Shown one piece after another: positions 18,616 to 27,872 of a DNA stretch of 64,000 nucleotides (position 1 is the first letter of the stretch; every line of letters begins with the position of its first letter). A model generated the notes under the pieces. The model ran no database searches, was not told the DNA's origin, and saw nothing but the letters and a program-made list of their open reading frames with translations. Origin of the DNA: CAVWDU01 sp963753815 (GTDB taxonomy: Bacteria; Pseudomonadota; Gammaproteobacteria; Pseudomonadales; Halieaceae); assembly GCA_963753815.1 (NCBI GenBank), contig CAVWDU010000004.1, forward strand, positions 372,001 through 436,000, given 5' to 3'. Both the position numbers and the translations under genes were made by a program.

Positions 18616-18685
18616 GCGGCCGGCGAGGTGTGGCCGGCGAGGTGTGGCCGGCGAGGTGCGGCCGGCGAGGTGCGGCCGGTGAGGT
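18616..18685. repeat. Five tandem 14-bp repeats in a divergent promoter region
   Basis: Five near-identical units G(C/T)GGCCGGCGAGGT run without spacer (18616, 18630, 18644, 18658, 18672), followed by CAGGT echoes. They lie in the 220-bp gap between the hydrolase/cyclophilin gene (minus) and the PQQ dehydrogenase gene (plus), so copy number could change promoter geometry. Confidence 0.75.
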
Positions 18686-18776
18686 CAGGTCAGGTTGCGA
18701 GGTCCTGGTACCCGCGTTTCCTCGACGCTTGATCGCTGTTACTATCGCGTTGCGTTCAAACTGCTGGATTCGATTT

Positions 18777-20948
18777 ATGAGAGCTATCCTCACCCCCTGC
18801 ATCCTGGCGTCTATCCTGTTCGCCAGCAGCGCGCCGGCGCCGGCGGAAACCCCTGCTGGATTGCCCGGGGCCGGATCGCCCCCGGCCGGATCGCCCCCGG
18901 CTGCTGTCGACGCTGCAAGATTGACGGCAGCGGCCCAGGATAAAGCCAACTGGATGTCCTACGGTCGGACCTACAGTGAGCAGCGCTACAGCCCGTTGAA
19001 GGCGATCAACACCGAAACGGTGGACAAGCTCGGGCTGGCCTGGTCTTTCGACCTGAAGACCAAACGGGGAATCGAAGCCACGCCGTTGGTGGTGGACGGC
19101 GTGATGTATACGACTTCTTCATGGAGCATCGTGCATGCCCTGGACGCGAGGACCGGAGAGCAGCTCTGGACCTTTGACCCCAACGTGTCCAAAGACAAGG
19201 CGCGACACGCCTGCTGCGACGTGGTCAACCGGGGCGTGGCCGTCTGGGGCGGGCAGGTGTTCGTCGGTGTTCTCGACGGGCGCCTGGTGGCTCTCGACGC
19301 GGCCACCGGCAAGGTGAACTGGGAAGTCGCCACCGTCGACCCGGCGATGCCTTACACGATCACCGGTGCGCCGCGCGTGATCGACGGCAAGGTAATGATC
19401 GGTAACGGCGGTGCCGAATTCGGCGTGCGGGGCTTTCTCGGTGCCTATGCCGCCGAGACCGGCAAGCTGTTGTGGCGCTTCTACACGGTGCCGGGCAATC
19501 CGTCCGACGGCTTCGAAAACGACACCATGGCGATGGCGGCCAAGACCTGGACCGGCAAGTGGTGGGAGATCGGCGGCGGGGGCACGGTGTGGGACGCCAT
19601 GGCCTACGACCCCGAGCTCGACCTGCTTTACATCGGGGTGGGCAACGGCACGCCCTGGAACCGGGACATCCGTTCACCCGGCGGCGGTGACAACCTGTTT
19701 CTCAGTTCCATCGTCGCTCTCCGCCCGCAGACCGGGGAATACGTCTGGCATTACCAGACAACCCCGGGGGAAACCTGGGACTACACCGCCACCCAGCACA
19801 TCATACTTGCCGACCTGATCCTCGATGGCAAGCCGCGCAAGGTGCTGATGCAGGCGCCGAAGAACGGCTTTTTCTACGTGCTTGACCGCACCAACGGCGA
19901 ACTGATCAGCGCCAACAACTACGTAGACATCACCTGGGCGACCCACGTCGACCTCACTACCGGCCGCCCGGTGGAGGCCGAGGGGGCGCGCTACCGCGAC
20001 AAGCCCTTCCTGGTGTTTCCCTCCTACCTGGGCGGGCACAACTGGCACCCGATGTCGTTCAATCCGGCCACAGGCCTTGTATACATCCCGGTGCTTGATT
20101 TTCCCGCCAACTACAGCCAGCAGGAAGGCTTCCGCTATCGGCCCGGCTGGACCAACACGGGTACCGACGGTGTGGTGGGCAGCCTCCCGGATGCCCAGGC
20201 GGAACGCGATGCTCTCGGTGCGATAATCAAGGGCCGGCTGGTGGCCTGGGATCCGATCCGGCAGCGCGAGGCCTGGCGCGTCGAGCATCCCGGCACCTGG
20301 AATGGTGGTACGCTCAGCACCGCCGGTAACCTCGTGTTCCAGGGCACAGCCGACGGTAAACTGGTGGCGTTTCGTGCCGACAACGGCGAGCGCCTCTGGG
20401 AATTCCCGGCTCAGACAGGCATTGTCGCCCCGGCGATAACCTACGAGCTCGACGGCGAGCAGTACGTGACCGTGAGCGCGGGTTGGGGTGGGGCCTTCGC
20501 CCTGGTGTTCGGTGAGTACGTGCAGGCGGAGAGCCTGCCCAACGTCAGCCGTGTGCTGACCTTCAAGCTGGGTTCCAAGCAGCAGTTGCCTGCGGTGGAC
20601 TGGCGACCCACGGTGGTGTTCAATCCACCCCGCCAGACCGCCGATGAGCAGACGCTGCGCGACGGGTTCGCGCTCTACCAGGATGTGTGCATGGGCTGTC
20701 ACGGCCTCAACGCGGTTTCCGGCCTGCTGATTCCCGACCTGCGCGGGTCGGCCTACCTGCACGACCCGGAGAGCTGGAACAAGGTGGTACTGGGCGGTGC
20801 ACTGGCGGAACGGGGCATGCCGGCCATTGGCGGTTTGCTCGACGAGGAGCAGTCGGACGCGATTCGCGCCTACGTGATCCAGCAGGCCTGGCGCGGCGCC
20901 GCCCTGAAAGTGAAAAAGAGCTCGTCGTCCGCCGGCGGCAGCGAGTAG
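18777..20948 (+). CDS. PQQ-dependent quinohemoprotein alcohol dehydrogenase
   Basis: A 723-residue periplasmic enzyme of the methanol/ethanol dehydrogenase family that oxidises alcohols using PQQ and passes electrons to a c-type haem. A signal peptide is present (1-24). The eight-bladed propeller shows repeated A-x-D-x-x-T-G-x-x-x-W blades (ALDARTGEQLWTF, ALDAATGKVNWEV), the vicinal disulfide pair in HACCDVV that contacts PQQ, and WDYTATQH. The C-terminus has CMGCH, a single haem c site, making it a type II quinohemoprotein. The ATG at 18777 starts a good signal peptide. No PQQ synthesis gene or cytochrome partner is nearby. Confidence 0.93.
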   Translation: MRAILTPCILASILFASSAPAPAETPAGLPGAGSPPAGSPPAAVDAARLTAAAQDKANWMSYGRTYSEQRYSPLKAINTETVDKLGLAWSFDLKTKRGIEATPLVVDGVMYTTSSWSIVHALDARTGEQLWTFDPNVSKDKARHACCDVVNRGVAVWGGQVFVGVLDGRLVALDAATGKVNWEVATVDPAMPYTITGAPRVIDGKVMIGNGGAEFGVRGFLGAYAAETGKLLWRFYTVPGNPSDGFENDTMAMAAKTWTGKWWEIGGGGTVWDAMAYDPELDLLYIGVGNGTPWNRDIRSPGGGDNLFLSSIVALRPQTGEYVWHYQTTPGETWDYTATQHIILADLILDGKPRKVLMQAPKNGFFYVLDRTNGELISANNYVDITWATHVDLTTGRPVEAEGARYRDKPFLVFPSYLGGHNWHPMSFNPATGLVYIPVLDFPANYSQQEGFRYRPGWTNTGTDGVVGSLPDAQAERDALGAIIKGRLVAWDPIRQREAWRVEHPGTWNGGTLSTAGNLVFQGTADGKLVAFRADNGERLWEFPAQTGIVAPAITYELDGEQYVTVSAGWGGAFALVFGEYVQAESLPNVSRVLTFKLGSKQQLPAVDWRPTVVFNPPRQTADEQTLRDGFALYQDVCMGCHGLNAVSGLLIPDLRGSAYLHDPESWNKVVLGGALAERGMPAIGGLLDEEQSDAIRAYVIQQAWRGAALKVKKSSSSAGGSE

Positions 20949-20980
20949 CGCGGGGTGTAAGATGTGAGAGTTACGGCAGA

Positions 20981-22813
20981 CTATTCCAGCCCCAGGAACC
21001 CGCCCGATTGGTGGGCCCAGAGGCGAGCGTAGATGCCGTCGGTGGCCAACAGCTCGGCGTGAGTGCCCGATTCGACAATGCGCCCCTCGTCCAGTACCAG
21101 CAGGCGGTCCATGGCGGCGATCGTCGACAGCCGGTGGGCGATGGCGATAACGGTTTTACCGGCCATCAGTTGATACAGGCTGTCCTGGATAGCCACCTCA
21201 ATCTCTGAGTCCAGCGCCGACGTTGCCTCGTCGAGTATCAGGATGGGCGCGTCCTTCAGCATCACCCGCGCGATGGCAATGCGCTGGCGCTGACCACCGC
21301 TGAGCTTCACTCCACGTTCACCGACCCTGGCGTCGAGGCCACTGCGGCCCTTGTTGTCACGCAGTGCCTCGATGAAGTCACGGGCTTCGGCCCGTTGAAT
21401 GGCCTGTTCCACTTCGGCTTCCGAGGCGTCCTCGCGACCGTACAGGATGTTTTCCCTGACGCTTCTGTGCAGCAGGGACGTGTCCTGCGTCACCATGCCG
21501 ATGTTGGCCCTGAGGCTCTCCTGGCTGACTTCGCGTATGTCCTGGCCGTCAATGATGATACGTCCACCCTGCACGTCGTAGAAGCGCAGCAGCAGGTTCA
21601 CGAGCGTCGATTTGCCGGCGCCCGAGCGACCGACGACACCGACCTTTTCGCCGGCGGCGATTGTCAGATTGAGATCGTCGAATACCCGGATATCGCTGCC
21701 GTAGTGAAACCGGACGTGCTCGAAACAGATTTCTCCGTGGGGTACGCGCAGCGCCTGGGCGCCGGGCTGGTCATTCACACTGATTTCGCTGGAGAGTGTC
21801 TGGCTGCCGTCCCGGACCGTACCGATGTTCTCGAACAGGTCGGAGACCTCCCACATGATCCACTCCGACGTGCCGTTGAGTCGCAGGCAGAGCGCCACGG
21901 CGGCGGCGATCGCCCCGGGTGATATCGCGTCTCCCAGCCAGAGGTAGACCGACGTGGCGACAATAGCGAGCACCATGATCACGTTGTTCACGGTCACCGC
22001 GGTTTCCATCCAGGTGACCAGCCGCATCTGTGGATGTACGGTACCCAGAAAATCCTCCATGCCCTCACGGGCGTAGTTGGATTCCCGGTGCGCGTGGGAA
22101 AACAGCTTGACCGTTGAGATATTGGTGTAACTGTCGGCGATGCGTCCGGTCATGGTCGCGCGGGCATCGGCCTGCCATTCCGACACGGCCCGCAGCCGCG
22201 GCAGAATCAGGTAGAGGATCACGCTGTACGCCGTGATCCAGACCAGCAGAGGCAGGACCAGTCGCGGGTCCAGGCTCGCGAGCAATCCCAGTGTGGTAAG
22301 GAAATAAACGCCGACATAGACCAGGATATCCAGCAGTTTCATCACCGTCGTGCGCACTGCCAGCGCAGTCTGCATGACCCGGGTGGCGATGCGGCCGGCG
22401 AACTCGTTGTGAAAAAAATTCAGGCTCTGGCGCAACAGGTAACGGTGTGCCTGCCAGCGGACAATCATCGGGAAGTTGCCCATGAGCGTCTGGTGAATGA
22501 GCAGTGACTGCAGGCCCACGAGCAGCGGCAGGGCGAATAGCAGGGCGATGCCCCGTACCATTAATCCTCGTGCCTCGCCGGCTTGGAAATCAAGCGGGGT
22601 ATGCGCGCCCAGCCAATCCACCCAGTTGCCCATCAGGCCGAACAACGCGACCTCCACAATGGCCACGGCGGTGCTCAGCAGCGCCATCAGCAGGAGGTAG
22701 GGTTCAAGCCCGCGGGTGTAGTGACGGCAGAACTGGTAGGTCGTGCGCGGGGATATCCCGGGCGGAGTATCCGGGAAAGGGTTGACGAGGCTTTCGAAGA
22801 ACTTGAATAACAT
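20981..22813 (-). CDS. ABC exporter, fused permease and ATPase (MsbA/Lipid-exporter-like)
   Basis: A 610-residue type IV ABC half-transporter acting as a homodimer in the inner membrane. Six transmembrane helices occupy about 35-330. The nucleotide-binding domain starts near 370, with Walker A GRSGAGKST, Q-loop VTQDTSLLHRS, signature LSGGQRQR, Walker B ILILDEATSALD, and the switch His in AIAHRLST. Sequence and length fit the broad multidrug/lipid exporter group; the cargo is unknown. It is convergent with the PQQ dehydrogenase gene, with only 32 bp between the stops. Confidence 0.93.
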   Translation of the reverse strand: MLFKFFESLVNPFPDTPPGISPRTTYQFCRHYTRGLEPYLLLMALLSTAVAIVEVALFGLMGNWVDWLGAHTPLDFQAGEARGLMVRGIALLFALPLLVGLQSLLIHQTLMGNFPMIVRWQAHRYLLRQSLNFFHNEFAGRIATRVMQTALAVRTTVMKLLDILVYVGVYFLTTLGLLASLDPRLVLPLLVWITAYSVILYLILPRLRAVSEWQADARATMTGRIADSYTNISTVKLFSHAHRESNYAREGMEDFLGTVHPQMRLVTWMETAVTVNNVIMVLAIVATSVYLWLGDAISPGAIAAAVALCLRLNGTSEWIMWEVSDLFENIGTVRDGSQTLSSEISVNDQPGAQALRVPHGEICFEHVRFHYGSDIRVFDDLNLTIAAGEKVGVVGRSGAGKSTLVNLLLRFYDVQGGRIIIDGQDIREVSQESLRANIGMVTQDTSLLHRSVRENILYGREDASEAEVEQAIQRAEARDFIEALRDNKGRSGLDARVGERGVKLSGGQRQRIAIARVMLKDAPILILDEATSALDSEIEVAIQDSLYQLMAGKTVIAIAHRLSTIAAMDRLLVLDEGRIVESGTHAELLATDGIYARLWAHQSGGFLGLE

Positions 22814-22951
22814 GATGGCGGCGACCGTTCGGTCAGTGATTATGCCTGAGTCGGCCGAGATGTATAGCCCGCCGCGATGGCCGTGGGCTGCAGGGGGACG
22901 CGAATTCGCCTATTCTTGTCGATCTTTAATGCAGAGATCGAGAGGACCGAT

Positions 22952-23866
22952 ATGACGGGTTACCCGATAGGCGTGGCGGGGCGTAAGTGGGGCGCTGCAG
23001 AACGCAGGGCCTGGCGCAGTGCGCAGTCTGCAAAGCGCTCCTACCATGCCGATGTGGTGGCGAACATCGAGAGAATGTCCGCGGGGTTCGATGTACGGTC
23101 CTACGGGCGCCTCGAGTACGAGGAGGGCAGCTACCCGTTACTGTCGGTCAGGAGCCCGGTTTGGAGCGACAGCCTGCCGGTGGCGCTGGTGACCGGTGGT
23201 GTTCACGGTTACGAAACCAGCGGGGTGCACGGCGCCATTCAGTTTCTGGAAACCCGCGCCGGGGAATACACCGGCGATTTCAACCTGCTGGTAGCGCCCT
23301 GTGTCAGCCCATGGGCTTACGAGACGATCAATCGCTGGAATCCGGAAGCGGTGGACCCCAATCGGTCGTTTGTCGACAACAGTCCGGCGCGGGAGTCCGC
23401 TGCGCTGATGGCGCTGCTTGCGGACACTCCGGGGAGGTTTGCGGTACATATCGATCTTCACGAGACGACCGATACCGATAACACGGAATTCCGCCCTGCG
23501 CTGGCAGCGCGCGACGGCGTGGCCCAGGATAACTGGAATATCCCTGACGGTTTCTATCTCGTCGGGGACACCGACGAACCCGCCCCGGACTTCCAGGCGG
23601 CTATTATTGCCGGGGTTGAGGCGGTGACCCATATCGCCCCGCCCGACAATGAGGGCCGATTGATCGGTGTCCCTCTCGCTCAGCCGGGCGTGATCAACTA
23701 CGCCACTCGGGCACTGGGCCTGTGTGCGGGCGTGACTCCAGCCGCCTATCGCACCACCACGGAGGTTTACCCGGACAGCCCCCGCGTGGATGCCGAGAAC
23801 TGCACGGCGGCACAGGTCGCCGCCGTAGTAAGCGGGCTCGACTACGTCAGGCGAATTGGGGTTTGA
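22952..23866 (+). CDS. M14-family metallocarboxypeptidase
   Basis: A 304-residue zinc carboxypeptidase-like protein of the M14 superfamily (succinylglutamate desuccinylase/aspartoacylase side). The zinc ligands are in GGVHGYETSG (His and Glu) and HIDLHETTD (second His); RWNPEAVDPNR carries the substrate-binding Asn-Arg. A late Glu in TTEVYP is the expected catalytic base. No signal peptide is seen, so it should be cytosolic. The start at 22952 follows GAGAGGA; the upstream ATG at 22877 would add a non-conserved stretch. It is divergent from the ABC exporter gene. Confidence 0.85.
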   Translation: MTGYPIGVAGRKWGAAERRAWRSAQSAKRSYHADVVANIERMSAGFDVRSYGRLEYEEGSYPLLSVRSPVWSDSLPVALVTGGVHGYETSGVHGAIQFLETRAGEYTGDFNLLVAPCVSPWAYETINRWNPEAVDPNRSFVDNSPARESAALMALLADTPGRFAVHIDLHETTDTDNTEFRPALAARDGVAQDNWNIPDGFYLVGDTDEPAPDFQAAIIAGVEAVTHIAPPDNEGRLIGVPLAQPGVINYATRALGLCAGVTPAAYRTTTEVYPDSPRVDAENCTAAQVAAVVSGLDYVRRIGV

Positions 23867-23960
23867 TGAGTGTGACCGGCCGCCGGTTGCTGTTGAAATC
23901 CCTAACCAGTTCTGTCAGAAGTCGAGGTTTGGGACCGTGGCCTACCGAGGCGCGTAAGCC

Positions 23961-24006
23961 CGCAGGGCTCCGCTGAGCGCGATTGCCATTACGCCGAGGC
24001 GTCCTA
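23961..24006 (+). repeat. Interspersed intergenic repeat, copy 2
   Basis: GGGCTCCGCTGAGCGCGATTGCCATT followed by a diverged right arm (ACGCCGAGGCGTCCTAG). The copy ends inside the stop codon of the TerB-like gene on the minus strand, the same placement as copies 1, 3 and 6. Confidence 0.6.
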
Positions 24007-24324
24007 GTAAAGAATCAGCGAAACCGGGTCGCCGATGACTTCTTCGAGCAGCTCGGTAAGCTCCTTTCCCTCGGCCTCGGACAGGTCACCGTCGCCGAGT
24101 ACCTTTTTCAACAGTGTGTGCAGTTCGTTGGCGGGCCACGTCTTGATAACCTCCGGCCGCTCATCCATCCAATTCAGGATGAAGGCTGCTTCAGTCACGT
24201 TGATGGTGCCGTCTGCGAGTACGCCACGGCAGAGGCCGATCAGCTCGGGAATGTCGATGCAGTTCGATCGCGCCTCGGCGAGACGCGGACTCATGCCCCG
24301 GCCTGGAAATTTGGTAACGGTCAT
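24004..24324 (-). CDS. TerB-like helical protein
   Basis: A 106-residue all-helical acidic protein. ELIGLCRGVLADGTINVTEAAFILNWMDE followed by GDGDLSEAEGKELTELLEEVIG has the paired D-G-x-x-x-x-x-E pattern of the TerB-like/calcium-loop region that precedes BRCT domains in some exonuclease-like proteins. Here there is no BRCT domain, so it is a stand-alone module. No function is assigned. Its stop codon overlaps an interspersed repeat. Confidence 0.55.
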   Translation of the reverse strand: MTVTKFPGRGMSPRLAEARSNCIDIPELIGLCRGVLADGTINVTEAAFILNWMDERPEVIKTWPANELHTLLKKVLGDGDLSEAEGKELTELLEEVIGDPVSLILY

Positions 24325-24416
24325 GGATTCTCCGCGGCATGCCGCCGGCTATCCCGGGCTGGACCGAGCGGTCTCATCAGTTCTACGGCACCCGGACTGT
24401 CGCGCCGACCGGGGCC

Positions 24417-24815
24417 TCAGTCGGCTTCAACGCTCGCCGAGGCGGCGACCTTCCACTTGCCATCGTGCTTGCGCCAGACATGCATGCTGGTGTACGTCTC
24501 GCCATCCGCCGTCGTCGAGTGCACCATTACCGCTACCTTATCGTCAACTTTCCGCACCGAGTATCCGCCGGCGACATAGGGCTCGTCAGAGGGCTTGGCT
24601 TTCTCGAGCTGGTCCATCATGTCCGTGCGGCTGTGGCTTCCGTCTTCGTCCACGAGGATGAAGTTTTCCGTCAGCAGCCCTTTTAATTGTTCGGGCTTGG
24701 TGGCTTCCCCCCATTCCCGGTCGAGCTTGATCAACTGTTCCTCGAGGTCGGCGACCGCCCATGGGGCAGAGATCAGCCAGGTGATGGCGAGTGCGGCAGT
24801 GACAAATCTTTTCAT
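24417..24815 (-). CDS. Exported NTF2-like (DUF4440/SnoaL-type) protein
   Basis: A 132-residue protein with a signal peptide (1-23, ending AVA-DL). The mature part follows the NTF2-like fold pattern of DUF4440 proteins: LIKLDREWGEATKPEQLKGLL, VDEDGSHSRTDMMDQL, and the C-terminal strand TSMHVWRKHDGKWKVAAS. Such proteins are small ligand-binding or non-enzymatic scaffolds; function is unknown. The start at 24815 follows AAGGAG and begins the signal peptide directly. Confidence 0.75.
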   Translation of the reverse strand: MKRFVTAALAITWLISAPWAVADLEEQLIKLDREWGEATKPEQLKGLLTENFILVDEDGSHSRTDMMDQLEKAKPSDEPYVAGGYSVRKVDDKVAVMVHSTTADGETYTSMHVWRKHDGKWKVAASASVEAD

Positions 24816-25000
24816 TGCGGTATCTCCTTCCGGGATGCGCGGGTGTGATCCTCGCCGAGAATAGTCTACCGTGACGCAATTGGCAAAACAGTCTTTCGGC
24901 CGCGTCAATGAATAGCTACCCCGAAAGCGACGGCGGGCGAGTCGTTACAGCCTGTGCTACGCTGACATCGGAACGGCACACGCGCCGGTGGAGAAGTGCC

Positions 25001-25243
25001 ATGGCATTCGATTCCAGTCACATAGAAGCGCTTAATCTTTTGCTCCTTTTTGACGGGGCTTCCCAGGAGCAGGGGATCAAGGTGCATTCCAGCGCGCGGC
25101 CCGAGGTGGTGGCCGCCTGTCGGGAGCTGTGTGAGAGGGGTCTGGTGAGCCGCCAGGATGGGGGCTACCTCACCGATGCCGGCATCGAGGCGCTCGCCCA
25201 CGTCGAGGTGCTCGCGGGCCTGCTCACGGACCGCCCCGGCTGA
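25001..25243 (+). CDS. TIGR02647 family protein
   Basis: An 80-residue protein with the family pattern: a short helix, LLLLFDGASQEQGIKVHSSARPEVVAACRELCERGLVSRQDGGYLTDAGIEALAHV. This winged-helix-like small protein is found mainly in gammaproteobacteria and has been described as DNA-binding on fold grounds; no target is known. The start at 25001 (MAFDSSHIEAL) follows GGAGAAG. It is divergent from the NTF2-like gene and convergent with the CAP-domain gene. Confidence 0.8.
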   Translation: MAFDSSHIEALNLLLLFDGASQEQGIKVHSSARPEVVAACRELCERGLVSRQDGGYLTDAGIEALAHVEVLAGLLTDRPG

Positions 25244-25320
25244 GGAACTGAGCAGTTGCCGCGGCCAGCCTGCCGCGGGATTGCCGCAAGCCTCCAGCTG
25301 CTCTCGCGGGCCAGTTCCGG

Positions 25321-27267
25321 TTACCAGGGCCTGCCGAACATCTGCGTCCAGTAAACACCATAAGTGCTCCCCGGGTCGCTGTACTTGGCTGCTCCGATAT
25401 TGCTGTAATTACCGCCCATGATATTGGCGCAGTGCCCATCGCTATCCAGCCAACCTTGTACCACGGCAGCAGGTGCGCTGTAGGCTCCTCCGGCAGCGAT
25501 GTTTTCGGCCAGCGCAGACCAGACGTAACCGGCCCGCGTGGCACGGGTTCCCGCCGACTGACCGTCGGACCCGGTGTGGCTGAAGAAACCGTTACGCGCC
25601 ATATCCATGGAGTGGCCCAGCGCTGCGGCCTCGAGCGCGCAATTCCACGTGACAGGCGGGGCGGCGGCGAAGTCACCCCGCGAGCCGCAGTTGCGCGCCG
25701 TGGCGCGAGCCGCATTCACCGCCAACAGCATGGCCCGGTCTTCTGAGGACATCGGGCAATCGCCGTCGGTCGGGCTGTCGTGCACAGGGTCACAGGCGTC
25801 ACCGATGCCGTCGCCGTCGCTGTCGTCTTGAGAGGGGTTGGACGTATCCGGACAGTTGTCGCTGTCGTTGTCAAAACCGTCTCCATCCCTGTCGCTATCA
25901 TTGCTGTCGTCACAGGCGTCTCCCCAGGCATCCCCGTCGCTGTTCGCCTGGCTGGGGTTGTAGTCCAGCGGGCAGTTATCGCGGCTGTCCTCATGCCCGT
26001 CGTTGTCGGAGTCGGTGAAGTCATCGCAGGCATCACCCCAGGCGTCGCCATCGGCGTTGTCCTGGCCCGGATTGTAGTCGAGCGGGCAGTTGTCCACGCT
26101 GTCCTGATGCCCATCGTCGTCCGAATCGGTGAACTCGTCACAGGCATCACCGATACCGTCGCCGTCGAGATCACTCTGGCTGGCGTTGGCAATTTCGACA
26201 CAGTTGTCCGTGCCATTGCTGACAAAGCCTGCAGGGGCCTCCCTGGCGACCGCGGTTTCAGCGGGGTCGCCGTAGCCGTCGCCGTCCTGGTCGCGGTAAT
26301 ACGTCCGGTCGAAGAAGCCCTCGTCCACCTCGCCGTTACAGTTGTTGTCCACGCTGTCGTCCCGCTCCTCCGCCCGGGGGGAAACGTCGGCATTGTTGTC
26401 GTCACAGTCGTCGTCGTTGTCGACGTAGCCGGGTAACGCCTCCAGGGCGGTCACGGTGTCAGATGCGCTGCCGTAACCGTCACCGTCCACGTCGCGGTAG
26501 TAGGTGACAGAGCCTTCATCGATGTCGCCATCGCAGTCGTTGTCGATGCCGTCCATACGCTCCCCGGCGTCCGGGTGCTCGTTGGCATCGTCGTCGTCGC
26601 AGTCGAGTTTGTTGCGAACGTAGCCTTCAGGCTGTTCCAGTTGCTTCAGACTGGCGTCGGGGTCGCCGAACCCGTCGCCGTCAGCGTCCTGCCAGAAAAG
26701 TACTTCGACAAATCCCTCGTCGATCCGACCGTTGCAATTGTTGTCAAGTTGATCCGGAAGCTCTTTATTCCAGGGAAAAATCGTGGCGTCGTTGTCGTCG
26801 CAGTCCTTTTTGTTCACCACGAAGCCGTCCGGGCGCGCAGCCGACCTCAGGCTTTCATTAGCGGCGCCGAAATTATCGCCGTCGCGATCGCGATACCAGG
26901 TGCGTTTCCTGTCCGTCCGTTCGAACACCGCGCGCATGGTGACTTCACCATCGAATTCGCTCAGCGTCTCGGGGAGCGGCGCCACCGTGGTGGTGCATGT
27001 GTTCGTCGGCTCGCGTCCGCATACACCTTTCCAGCGGACGAAGCGGTAACCTTCGTAGGGCAATGCTGAAAATGTTTCCGTGGTCTCTTCGGTGATCTCG
27101 AAGGCGCACTCAGCCTCGTCGCAGTCCATCTGTCCGGAGGCGGTCACAACCTGTCCTTTATCGCCTTCTCCATTGCTGATAATGAGACGGCAGCCGTCGA
27201 GGACAGTTACGCAGCAAGCCAGCAATAGTAGACGGGATAAAGGACGTAAAGGGGATTGGTTTCTCAC
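25321..27267 (-). CDS. Secreted CAP-domain protein with MopE-like and thrombospondin type 3 calcium repeats
   Basis: A 648-residue exported protein. The N-terminus is a signal sequence with nearby Cys residues (LLLACC and LDGC), so it may be a lipoprotein. Residues about 45-115 look like an Ig/bacterial-repeat domain (YEGYRFVRWKG). Residues about 120-340 hold four MopE-type repeats (W/YYRDxDGDxxG, DCDDNDA, DNNCNGxxDEG). About 350-490 hold thrombospondin type 3 Asp-rich repeats (DSDDDGHQDSVDNCP, NADGDAWGDACDD). Residues 510-648 are a CAP/SCP domain (LLAVNAARATARNCGS, LGHSMDMARNGFFSHTG, NIAAG, WLDSDGHCANIM). Many calcium ions should bind. The start is GTG at 27267 with a weak ribosome-binding site. 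Confidence 0.85.
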   Translation of the reverse strand: MRNQSPLRPLSRLLLLACCVTVLDGCRLIISNGEGDKGQVVTASGQMDCDEAECAFEITEETTETFSALPYEGYRFVRWKGVCGREPTNTCTTTVAPLPETLSEFDGEVTMRAVFERTDRKRTWYRDRDGDNFGAANESLRSAARPDGFVVNKKDCDDNDATIFPWNKELPDQLDNNCNGRIDEGFVEVLFWQDADGDGFGDPDASLKQLEQPEGYVRNKLDCDDDDANEHPDAGERMDGIDNDCDGDIDEGSVTYYRDVDGDGYGSASDTVTALEALPGYVDNDDDCDDNNADVSPRAEERDDSVDNNCNGEVDEGFFDRTYYRDQDGDGYGDPAETAVAREAPAGFVSNGTDNCVEIANASQSDLDGDGIGDACDEFTDSDDDGHQDSVDNCPLDYNPGQDNADGDAWGDACDDFTDSDNDGHEDSRDNCPLDYNPSQANSDGDAWGDACDDSNDSDRDGDGFDNDSDNCPDTSNPSQDDSDGDGIGDACDPVHDSPTDGDCPMSSEDRAMLLAVNAARATARNCGSRGDFAAAPPVTWNCALEAAALGHSMDMARNGFFSHTGSDGQSAGTRATRAGYVWSALAENIAAGGAYSAPAAVVQGWLDSDGHCANIMGGNYSNIGAAKYSDPGSTYGVYWTQMFGRPW

Positions 27268-27872
27268 GTTGATACTTCACGGCCGAATGCCGCGCCTGTG
27301 TTTTTTCCGGGTGTCGCCATTGAAATTTAACCCACCGGATCGCACCATAGTTTTCCGCGGGTATCTCCAGAAAAGTGGTGATAGCGACCTGGAAATGTGA
27401 GCCGGTTCACAGCGTCGGAAAATCGACGTTCCGGGCGCGAGGCGCCAACTGTCGCAGACCCGAATATCTATCACGCACCCACGCACCCACGCACCCACGC
27501 ACCCCGCACCCACGCACCCACGCACCCCGCACCCACGCACCCACGCACCCACGCACCCACGCACCCACGCGCGGAGGCACGAGCGCAGGCAGGTGCCCGT
27601 CGGGTGAGAACCGGGTAGAATGCGGAGAAAACCTTTCACCGGAGACAGAAATTGGAGCAACCTACTGCGCCGCACGGGTTTGCAGCAGCGCTGCCTGTAA
27701 CGCTGGTAACAACCGGTCCCGGCTGCTCAGAGGCCGCACAGAACGATGACGCTGTCTCACCAAACCATCGGTCCCGCTGAACGTTGACTGTTGCCGTTGG
27801 TTCAGTCGTTGCTACCGCGGTGGCAAGATGCCGGGCGACGCTCACTGGCGATGTGTCGGGCACACCGCGCTG
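27268..27872. other. 600-bp intergenic region with octamer tandem repeat
   Basis: Lies between the divergent CAP-domain gene and the 27873 gene. Both strands contain short open frames across the repeat, but they are low-complexity (Thr-His-Ala-Pro or Arg-Gly-Cys-Val) and lack credible starts. Apart from the repeat at 27473-27570 I see no RNA gene or strong promoter. Confidence 0.5.
27473..27570. repeat. Tandem octamer ACGCACCC array
   Basis: Twelve full or 7-bp units of ACGCACCC followed by a partial ACGC. Two units lack the leading A (at 27505 and 27528), giving CCGCACCC joints. It is located about 200 bp upstream of the GTG of the CAP gene and 300 bp upstream of the 27873 gene. It is a microsatellite-like array prone to slippage. 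Confidence 0.85.

Noticed and set aside
18557..18949. N-terminal extension of the hydrolase-cyclophilin frame
   Set aside because: It translates the tandem repeats and the antisense of the PQQ dehydrogenase leader; the ATG at 18556 has a good ribosome-binding site and signal peptide.
27473..27570. Possible CRISPR array
   Set aside because: The units are 8 bp and directly adjacent, without spacers, and no cas gene is in the window.
27277..27749. Open frames on both strands over the octamer repeat
   Set aside because: The translation is low-complexity repeat (Thr-His-Pro or Val-Arg-Gly-Cys) with no credible start.
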